64,000 bases of DNA from an uncultured bacterium (GTDB taxonomy: Bacteria; Verrucomicrobiota; Kiritimatiellia; RFP12; UBA1067), in NCBI GenBank assembly GCA_902799955.1, contig CADCCQ010000027.1, positions 1 to 64,000 of the forward strand. Reading direction: 5' to 3'. A model generated the notes under the pieces. The model saw only the letters and a list, made by a program, of their open reading frames with translations. It made no database searches and was not told where the DNA came from. Positions 57,471 through 64,000 of this stretch are shown here, in pieces. Every line of letters begins with the position of its first letter. The first letter of the stretch is position 1. The position numbers and the translations under genes are program-made.

Positions 57471-60013
57471 AAGCATCTACTTGTAACCTCGTAATGAGCA
57501 CGGCTACCTCCATAAGTCTCTGCGCCGCCGCAGCTGCGTTCCTCGCGTTGCCTGCCGCGGCAGGTGAATGGCCGGACGCCGGCGGCGCGCACGAGTACGC
57601 GCGTCTCGACTGGGAACTCATCGAACGCGACATCAAGAACTGGGGCGGCCTGCCGGCGCTCACCGCGTCGCAGAGCGTGGACACCGCCGCCTGCATCCTT
57701 CCGGGGGACAAGGACCCCCTCGACGTGCTGATCCGCCGCACGCGCGCGCTCATCGCCGACCTCTCCGCCGCCGGGGTCGACCTTTCCGCCGAGACGCGCG
57801 AACTTGACGGGATCGCCGCGCGCGCGGTGGCGTCCCGCCGCGACTGGCGCGAGACGCGCTTCCCAGCATTCTCCGCCGTGCACGCCCTCAACCGCCGCGT
57901 CGCGCTCAAGAATCCGCTCCTGAAGGGGATCGACCGCCTCGTGTTCGTCGGGCACGAGGCCCTGCCCCTTGACGAGTTCAACGGCGGCTGGCACATGTGC
58001 GACCAGTACTTCGGCTTCCACGCCACGATGCACGGCGCGACGGTGGGCGACGGGCTCTACGTGCTGGAGAATCCGTTCTCCGACCACCCCGTCGCGCGCG
58101 ACATCCTCGACGGGCGCGTTGTGGAGGACGGCGACTGGAAAGGGCAGACCCTCGGCCCTGGCGGATACCTCTCGCCCGACGTCTCGTGGGACGGGAAGTC
58201 CATCGCCTTCGCCTACACGCGCGGCAAGCCGGAGATACGCAAGTGGAACGACAACACCGTCTACCACGTCTTCACCTGCGCCGCGGACGGCTCGTCGCTC
58301 CGCCAGCTCACGACGGGCTGCGTCAACGACTTCGACCCTTGCTGGCTGCCCAACGGGCGCCTCGCATTCATCTCCGAGCGGCGCGGCGGGTTCGGGCGCT
58401 GCCACGGGCGCCCCGTGCCGACGTTCACGCTGCACACCATGTTCCCCGACGGGACTGACATCGTGCAGCTGAGCCCCCACGAGACGAACGAGTGGCATCC
58501 CAGCGTAGACCACGACGGCATGATCCTCTACACTCGCTGGGACTACGTCGACCGCGGCTTCAGCCAGGCGCACCACCTCTGGCGGACGACGCCCGACGGA
58601 CGCGACCCGCGCGCGGTGAACGGCAACACGCGCGAGAAGCATTCCGGGTCCAGCCCCCTGATGGAGATGAGCGGGCGCGCCGTGCCGGGTTCTCGCCTCT
58701 ACTCCGCCGTCGCCGCGCCGCACCACGGCTGCGCCTACGGCTCGATCATCCTGGTCGACCCCGCGAAGCGCGACGACGACAGGATGTCGCAGGTGCGCCG
58801 CGTCACGCCTGAGCAGCCGCTCCCAGAAAGCGAGACGCGCGGCGGCGGGCAGACCAGCGGCGCGTACGCGACGCCGTGGCCGCTGAGCGAAAAATACTTC
58901 ATCTGCGTCTATGACGGCTTCGCCAACGGGAAGTACAACGTGCGCTCCGTCAGGCGGTATGCGATAACGCTCGTGGACGTATTCGGCAACAAGACGCGGC
59001 TCTACACCCATCCCACCATCTCGTGCCTCGACCCGATGCCGCTCATGGCGCGCACAAGGCCGCCGATCCTCGCTCACCAGACGCTCGTCGGGAGGCCGGC
59101 CAACCCCGACGGCACGCGCCCCGCGGTCATCCCGCCGGACGCGCTTCCCAGGACGGCGCAGATTGGCCTCGTTAATGTCTACGACAGCAAGATCCCGTTC
59201 CCGTCCGATGCAAAGGTCTCGGCGCTGCGCATCTGGCAGGTGCTGCCGAAGTTCAGCCCGCTCAACAGCCGTCCGCGCCTCGGCGCGGAGACGCAGCAGG
59301 TGGCGCGCCAGTGCCTGGGGACGGTCCCCGTCGAGGCGGACGGCAGCGCGTTCTTCGAGGCTCCGGTAGACGTCCCGCTCTATTTCCAGGCGCTCGACGC
59401 GGAGGGGTGCACCGTGCAGAACATGCGAAGCGACACATACGTCCACCCAGGCGAGAAGCTGATGTGCAACGGCTGCCACGAGGAGCGCACGACCGCCGCC
59501 CGCAAGCCAGGCGCCGACCTCCCGGCCGCGATGCGCCGCGCGCCGAGCCGCATCAAGCCCGCTCCCGAGGGGGCGAAGCCGTACAGCTTCGCGCGCCTCG
59601 TGCAGCCCGTCCTGGACGCCAGGTGCGTCTCGTGCCACGGCGAGAGGCGCGCCCCGAAGGCGCCGGACCTGCGCGCCGGCGACTGGCGCAAGGACCCGAA
59701 CGGCTTTTCGACGTCGTTCAACTCGCTGATGCCGTACGTCCACTTCTTCGCGTACGACTACGTGGTTACGCACAAGCGCCGCGGACACTACCAGTCGTTC
59801 TTCGAGCCGGCCTACACCGCCCCGCGCACGACGGGCGCGTACGCCTCGCCGCTCTACGCGATGCTGAAGAAGGGGCACCACGGCGTGAAGCTCACGCCGG
59901 AGGAATGGGAGCGACTCCTCGTGTTCATGGGCTCGAACGCCCAGTACGTCGGCCACGACCACAAGGTGGAGGAACAACGCGACGGCAAGATCGTCCCCCC
60001 GCCTTTCGAGTGA
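57467..60013 (+). CDS. HzsA-like dihaem beta-propeller protein 3
   Basis: 848 residues; signal peptide MSTATSISLCAAAAAFLALPAAA begins at residue 10, so 57494 is an alternative start. Order and motifs follow paralogue 2: WPDAGGAHEYARLDWELIERDIKNW, HMCDQYFGFHAT, TCAADGSSLRQLTTGCVNDFDPCWLPNG, YTRWDYVDRG. Haem sites are CNGCH at 667-671 and CVSCH at 720-724. It diverges from the others in the propeller (APHHGCAYGS in place of TPHHGWAAGS) and has an extra insert before the C-terminus (YVVTHKRRGHYQSFFEPAYTAP). This suggests a specialised role within the set. Confidence 0.82.
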   Translation: MKASTCNLVMSTATSISLCAAAAAFLALPAAAGEWPDAGGAHEYARLDWELIERDIKNWGGLPALTASQSVDTAACILPGDKDPLDVLIRRTRALIADLSAAGVDLSAETRELDGIAARAVASRRDWRETRFPAFSAVHALNRRVALKNPLLKGIDRLVFVGHEALPLDEFNGGWHMCDQYFGFHATMHGATVGDGLYVLENPFSDHPVARDILDGRVVEDGDWKGQTLGPGGYLSPDVSWDGKSIAFAYTRGKPEIRKWNDNTVYHVFTCAADGSSLRQLTTGCVNDFDPCWLPNGRLAFISERRGGFGRCHGRPVPTFTLHTMFPDGTDIVQLSPHETNEWHPSVDHDGMILYTRWDYVDRGFSQAHHLWRTTPDGRDPRAVNGNTREKHSGSSPLMEMSGRAVPGSRLYSAVAAPHHGCAYGSIILVDPAKRDDDRMSQVRRVTPEQPLPESETRGGGQTSGAYATPWPLSEKYFICVYDGFANGKYNVRSVRRYAITLVDVFGNKTRLYTHPTISCLDPMPLMARTRPPILAHQTLVGRPANPDGTRPAVIPPDALPRTAQIGLVNVYDSKIPFPSDAKVSALRIWQVLPKFSPLNSRPRLGAETQQVARQCLGTVPVEADGSAFFEAPVDVPLYFQALDAEGCTVQNMRSDTYVHPGEKLMCNGCHEERTTAARKPGADLPAAMRRAPSRIKPAPEGAKPYSFARLVQPVLDARCVSCHGERRAPKAPDLRAGDWRKDPNGFSTSFNSLMPYVHFFAYDYVVTHKRRGHYQSFFEPAYTAPRTTGAYASPLYAMLKKGHHGVKLTPEEWERLLVFMGSNAQYVGHDHKVEEQRDGKIVPPPFE

Positions 60014-60036
60014 AGTAAAATTCCCAAAATTCCCTC

Positions 60037-60066
60037 TTGCGCATTTCGGGTAAAATATAGTATAAT
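60037..60066 (+). promoter_or_regulatory. fusA promoter
   Basis: TTGCGC (60037-60042), an 18-bp spacer and TATAAT (60061-60066), with a second TAAAAT just upstream. A ~40-nt leader holds the GGAG Shine-Dalgarno sequence, so this gene is not leaderless. Confidence 0.7.
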
Positions 60067-60111
60067 ATATCCTCAAACCCAAAAGAAAGAAAAATTGGAG
60101 ATAAGTCAAAA

Positions 60112-62110
60112 ATGGCAAAGCGCGACATACCCCTCGAAAGAGTGAGGAACTTCGGCATCATGGCCCACATCGACGGCGGCAAGACGACGACGTCCGAGCG
60201 TATACTTTACTATTCCGGCAAGAACTACAAGATCGGCGAGGTGCATGACGGCGCCGCGACGATGGACTTCATGGTTCAGGAGCAGGAGCGTGGCATCACG
60301 ATCCAGTCCGCCGCGACGTGCGTCCAGTGGGGCGACTACCGCCTCTCGCTGATCGACACCCCCGGACACGTGGACTTCACGGCCGAGGTGGAGCGCTCGC
60401 TGCGTGTCCTCGACGGCGCGGTGGCGCTCTACTGCGCTGTCGGCGGCGTCCAGCCGCAGTCCGAGCAGGTCTGGCGCCAGAGCGAGAAGTACAAGGTGCC
60501 CAAGATCGCGTTCGTCAACAAGATGGACCGCGTCGGCGCGAATTTCTACGGCGTCATGGAGCAGATGAAGAGCCAGCTCGGCGCGAACCCCGTCCCGATG
60601 GTCATCCCGATCGGCGCGGCGGAGACGTTCGACGGCGTCATCGACCTCGTCAAGATGAAGGCCCTCTACTTCGACATGAAGAGCCTCGGCAAGACGGTCA
60701 TCGAGAAGGACATCCCCGAGGAGTACGTCGAGAAGGCGAAGGAGTGGCGCCAGAAGATGGTCGAGAGCGCCGCCGAGCAGGACGACGCGCTCATGGAGAA
60801 GTTCTTCGCGGGCGAGGAGCTGACGGTCGACGAGATCAAGAAGGCGATCCGCAAGGGCTGCCTCGCGAGGACCATCACCCCGGCGTTCTGCGGCACGGCG
60901 TTCAAGGACAAGGGCATCCAGCCTCTCCTCGACGCGGTCTGCGACTACCTTCCGTCCCCGCTCGACACCGGCGCGGCGGTTTCCGCCGACGACCCCACGC
61001 AGAAGCGCGAGCCGAGCGACAACGAGCCGTTCTGCGGCCTCGCGTTCAAGATCATGAACGACCCGAAGTCCGGCGGCAAGATCACGTTCGTGCGCGTCTA
61101 CTCGGGCACGCTCAAGCTCGGCGCGGAGCTTCTCGACTCCACGATCTCCAAGGAGCAGCGCATCTCCCGCCTCTTCCGCATGCACGCCGCGAAGCAGGAG
61201 CCTCTCGACGAGGCCCACGCTGGCGACATCGTCGCGTGCGTCGGCCTCACCGACACGCGCACGGGCGACACGCTCTGCGACCCCGACCATCCGATCACGC
61301 TCGAGTCCATCGACTTCCCGGCGCCGGTCATCTCGGTCGCCGTCAAGCCGAAGAGCCGCGGCGACAACGAGAAGCTCGGCGCGGCGCTCCACGCGCTAGC
61401 GATGGAGGACCCGACGTTCGTCGTCACCTTCGACCAGGAGACGAGCGAGACGATCATCGCCGGCATGGGCGAGCTCTACCTCGAGGTCATCGTCGACCGC
61501 CTGAAGCGCGAGTTCAACGTCCCGGCGGCCGCGGCCAGTACGCCCACGTCTGCCTCCGCCTCGAGCCGCAGGAGCCCGGCAAGGGCTTCGAGTTCGTCAA
61601 CGAGGTCAAGGGCGGCGTCATCCCGACGGAGTACATCCCGGCGGTCGAGAAGGGCGTGCGCAAGGCGCTCGAGTCCGGCCCGCTCGCGGGCTTCCCGGTC
61701 GTGGACGTCAAGGCGACGGTGTACTTCGGCTCGTACCACGAGGTCGACTCGAACGAATTCGCGTTCATCACCTGCGCGATGCAGTGCAGGCGAAGCCGCA
61801 GCTCCTCGAGCCGATGATGGACGTCGAGGTCGTCGTCCCCGAGCAGTACATGGGCGCCGCCAACGGCTCCATCAACCAGCGGCGCGGACGCGTCGAGGGC
61901 ATGGACGACCGCGCGGGAGTCAAGCTCATCAAGGCGACGGTCCCGCTCGGCGAGATGTTCGGCTACTCGAACGCGATCCGCACCGTGACGCAGGGCCGCG
62001 GCTCGTTCACGATGATCTTCAAGCAGTACGAGGCCGTTCCCAAGAACATCGCCCAGGAGGTCATCGAGAAGCGCATCAAGGAAGGCAAGGTCCGTCCTTC
62101 CGCAGAGTGA
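60112..62110 (+). pseudogene. fusA: Elongation factor G gene with two out-of-frame internal deletions
   Basis: EF-G sequence is plain: [21 protein letters not shown] (Walker A), [73 protein letters not shown]. At about 61525 the frame shifts: EFNVPA is followed, in another frame, by GGRGQYAHV, and the ~27 family residues between (GKPQVAYRETI region) are missing. At about 61788 a second shift joins FAFITCAMQ to AKPQLLEP, losing about 8 residues. The last part (to SAE, stop 62110) is normal. Each deletion must be 1 mod 3. If real, no full EF-G is made from this copy; an assembly error or a second fusA elsewhere would explain viability. Confidence 0.85.
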
Positions 62111-62117
62111 TCTGTAA

Positions 62118-63239
62118 ATGACAACCAGGTCATTCAGGCCGTCCGCGCTGGCCGCGCCGCTATTCGCGGCGCTCGCCGTCACGCGGGCGGCCTTCGCTTT
62201 GAATCTGCCGTCCGCGCCGTCGCCGCGCGTCAACATCGCCGGCATCGCCCACCTGCAGTTCGACGCCGCCGCGTTCGTCGAGGGCGTCCCGCTCGCGGTG
62301 AAGGGGCTTGCCATAATGCGCAATGCCGCCGCCAGGGAGGCGAAGCACAACGCCGAGCTCGCGGCGAAGGGGATCGCGGAGGTCCCGATGTCCCGCGCCG
62401 CCGTGAAGTACGACCTCGACACCCACGGCCTCGGGGACCTGCTCTTCGACGACTGGGGCGAGCTGTACATAGACCGCCGCTTCGTCACCGACGAGGAGAT
62501 GAAGACGATACAGGAGATCGAGGCGTTCGTCTGGAACCACATCCTCGGCCCGATGCAGCAGGCGGGGGTCCTCCCCTCGCAGCCGAAGGGGGCGAAGGGC
62601 AGGCCCGGCGCCGCGCCTGCGGTGCGCGCAGGCGTCCGCAAGCCGCGCGCCAGCGCGGGCGGCAAGGGGCTCCCCGTGTTCCGGGGCTTCGAGGACGCCC
62701 GCTACCAGCGGCACGACGCTCTCATAGCCAAGATGACCGCCGAGTTCAACGCCGACAAGGCGAAGTGGTGCGGCGGCACGACGAACCAGATTGCGAAGAT
62801 CGCCGACCTCACGCCCGCGCAGGTGAAGTCCCACATGATCGAGGAGTCCGGCGGCAACGGCCCGCGCTCCAAGGCCGCGTGGGCGGTGGACCCGCTCCAG
62901 GTGAACGTCCCGGGCGACTGGGGGCGCGAGAAGGAGCTCGTCGGGCTGGTCAAGCCAACGAAGCGCAACGAGGGCACGGCGGAGCAGAACGTCCGCGCCG
63001 CCATCATGTACCTTTCCCGCAAGGGGTTCGGCGCTTCCGGACGCCCCGCCTCCGAACGCCCGAAGGGCTTCTTCGACGGATGGCAGAAGGCCCTCCAGCG
63101 CTACAACGGACGCCGCGACCGCACGGACACCGACCGCTGGTACAGCGACGAATACGCGGACAAGATCATCCGCCGCGCAAACAACCCAGACCTGTTCGTC
63201 CCCATCGAGATCAAGCTCGCGGCGAAGAAGGCGAATTGA
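62118..63239 (+). CDS. Secreted protein, possible lysozyme-fold (lytic transglycosylase-like)
   Basis: 373 residues with a signal peptide ([18 protein letters not shown]). Residues about 85-140 ([39 protein letters not shown]) are helical. A Pro/Gly/Ala/Arg linker follows at about 155-185. The C-terminal ~190 residues contain [27 protein letters not shown] and ALQRYNG. These recall the catalytic E-S-G and the A-x-x-x-Y-N of transglycosylase SLT domains. The match is partial and made by eye. The gene starts 7 bp after the fusA stop and ends 2 bp before the TPK start, so all three may be one transcript. Confidence 0.5.
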   Translation: MTTRSFRPSALAAPLFAALAVTRAAFALNLPSAPSPRVNIAGIAHLQFDAAAFVEGVPLAVKGLAIMRNAAAREAKHNAELAAKGIAEVPMSRAAVKYDLDTHGLGDLLFDDWGELYIDRRFVTDEEMKTIQEIEAFVWNHILGPMQQAGVLPSQPKGAKGRPGAAPAVRAGVRKPRASAGGKGLPVFRGFEDARYQRHDALIAKMTAEFNADKAKWCGGTTNQIAKIADLTPAQVKSHMIEESGGNGPRSKAAWAVDPLQVNVPGDWGREKELVGLVKPTKRNEGTAEQNVRAAIMYLSRKGFGASGRPASERPKGFFDGWQKALQRYNGRRDRTDTDRWYSDEYADKIIRRANNPDLFVPIEIKLAAKKAN

Positions 63240-63241
63240 AG

Positions 63242-64000
63242 ATGTGTCCGTCTGCTCGCAAGCCGCAAACGGGAATTGTCGCCGCAAGAGACATTGAGAC
63301 GCCCCAGCCAATGAATAATTCCGCTATTCCACAATTCCATAATTCCACAATTCCACAATCTCAAACGGGAATTGTCGCCGCAAGAGCCATCGAGACGCCC
63401 CAGCCAATGAATAATTCCGCTATTCCACAATTCCATAATTCCACAATTCCACAATCTCAAACGGTGATCCTCGCCGCGGGTTCGTTTCCCCGCAAGGGCG
63501 GCGTGCCCTGGCGCATCCTCGCGTCCGCCGGGCGCGTCGTCTGCTGCGACGGTGCCGCGGACGCTTACAGCCGCCGGTTCGGCAGGGAGCCCGATGTTGT
63601 CGTCGGCGACTGCGACTCCCTCCGTGGACGCTTCCGCAACGTGGTGAAGGTCGCCGAGCAGGAGACGAACGACCTCTGCAAGGCGTATCGCCACTGCGTC
63701 TCAAATGGCTGGTCCGACCCAGTCGTCCTCGGCGCGACCGGCAGGCGCGAAGACCACACCCTCGCCAACGTCTTCCTCGCGCTCGACCTGGGACTGACCG
63801 TTGTCACGGACTATGGGCGCTTCGTCCCAGTCGAAGGCGACGCCGCGTTCCATGTCGGCGTCGGCACCCCGATCTCCGTCTTCGCCCCAGACCCCGCGAC
63901 GCGCATGACCTCCAGGGGCCTTGAATGGCCGCTTGACGGACACGTCTTCGCGAACCTCTATTCCGCCGCCCTCAACCGCGCTTCGGCGGAGATTGTGGAG
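63242..64000 (+). CDS. Thiamine pyrophosphokinase, 3'-truncated by the window, with repeat-expanded N-terminus
   Basis: The frame is open from ATG 63242 to the window end. The enzyme part begins at TVILAAGSFPRKGG (63461) and shows VVCCDGAADAY, the metal site VVVGDCDSLRG, ETNDLCKAYRHC (the D-x-x-K block) and LGATGRREDHTLANVFLAL. TPK makes thiamine diphosphate from thiamine and ATP. Between MCPSARKPQT and VILAAGS lie two 32-codon repeats in frame, ending IPQFHNSTIPQSQT. Shine-Dalgarno AAGAAGG supports 63242. Starts at 63311 or 63407, inside the repeats, are possible. Confidence 0.82.
   Translation, partial: MCPSARKPQTGIVAARDIETPQPMNNSAIPQFHNSTIPQSQTGIVAARAIETPQPMNNSAIPQFHNSTIPQSQTVILAAGSFPRKGGVPWRILASAGRVVCCDGAADAYSRRFGREPDVVVGDCDSLRGRFRNVVKVAEQETNDLCKAYRHCVSNGWSDPVVLGATGRREDHTLANVFLALDLGLTVVTDYGRFVPVEGDAAFHVGVGTPISVFAPDPATRMTSRGLEWPLDGHVFANLYSAALNRASAEIVE
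63272..63463 (+). repeat. Two tandem 96-bp repeats containing octamer satellite, in the TPK frame
   Basis: Unit 1 is 63272-63367 and unit 2 is 63368-63463. They differ at only two positions (GACATTGAG against GCCATCGAG). The second half of each is ATTCCRYA-type octamers, the reverse complement of the array at 36951. Since 96 is a multiple of 3, the TPK frame is preserved. Confidence 0.93.

Noticed and set aside
51800-60013. Anammox-type hydrazine synthase operon
   Set aside because: Only alpha-like proteins are present, with no beta/gamma subunits, hydroxylamine-oxidoreductase-like multihaem genes or nitrite reductase. The organism type also does not suggest anammox.
56984-60118. 1044-codon minus-strand frame opposite the HzsA-like genes
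   Set aside because: Shadow frame; the plus strand carries haem motifs and signal peptides.
61500-61810. Programmed ribosomal frameshifting in fusA
   Set aside because: The frame changes coincide with missing conserved sequence, so they are deletions. There is no slippery heptamer with a downstream structure that would restore a full EF-G.
63272-63463. CRISPR-like or attachment-site repeat
   Set aside because: Two directly abutting 96-bp units with no spacers. The unit is an in-frame duplication containing octamer satellite.

Overview
The window is about 64 kb of GC-rich DNA (roughly 60-65% by eye) from a Gram-negative-type bacterium. LPS genes (lpxA, an LptF/LptG permease) show an outer membrane. 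The accessory content (large secreted repeat proteins, FGE-fold surface proteins, GH92, CE15, a DUF5107/TPR protein, HzsA-like dihaem proteins) fits the Planctomycetes-Verrucomicrobia-Chlamydiae group. A Kiritimatiellota/Verrucomicrobiota relative is my best guess; no 16S gene is present to confirm it. There is no phage, CRISPR array or intact transposase.

Layout. 1-3.1 kb: secreted FGE-fold protein (5'-truncated) and small secreted proteins. 3.1-7.2 kb: glycan degradation, with a GH28 fragment, a GH92 mannosidase, a GH38-like C-terminal remnant and a CE15 esterase. 7.3-18.0 kb: housekeeping run secA-ispD-phosphodiesterase-gyrB-tyrS-lptF-lpxA-tetR. 18.1-20.6 kb: acyltransferase and a convergent Na+-coupled NSS transporter. 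21.1-23.0 kb: rbfA-truB-ribF. 23.1-33.1 kb: secreted LRR protein, tRNA-Ser(CGA), tRNA-Gly(CCC), a reverse-strand ~1830-residue protein with two metzincin protease domains, and a beta-helix protein. 33.6-36.9 kb: rph and a DUF5107/TPR protein. 37.0-37.3 kb: two different 8-bp satellite arrays. 37.4-51.7 kb: SurA-like protein, two giant secreted proteins (1583 and 1973 residues) and a Wzy/O-antigen-ligase-like membrane protein. 51.8-60.0 kb: three tandem HzsA-like dihaem beta-propeller proteins. 60.1-64 kb: fusA carrying two out-of-frame deletions, a lysozyme-fold candidate and a 3'-truncated thiamine pyrophosphokinase gene with an in-frame duplicated satellite.

The strongest unexplained signals are these. 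(1) Many promoters place an extended -10 (TG-N-TATAAT) 5-9 bp before a start codon, so the mRNAs should be leaderless. (2) A repeat unit carries two such promoters exactly 75 bp apart at three loci, one of which is interrupted by a palindromic element with 14-bp direct repeats. (3) Several genes are preceded by tiny ORFs that overlap or abut the main start. (4) Three HzsA-like paralogues stand in tandem without the other hydrazine-synthase subunits. (5) There are octamer satellites, one of which has been absorbed into a coding frame. All family calls are by eye from motifs; no search was run.
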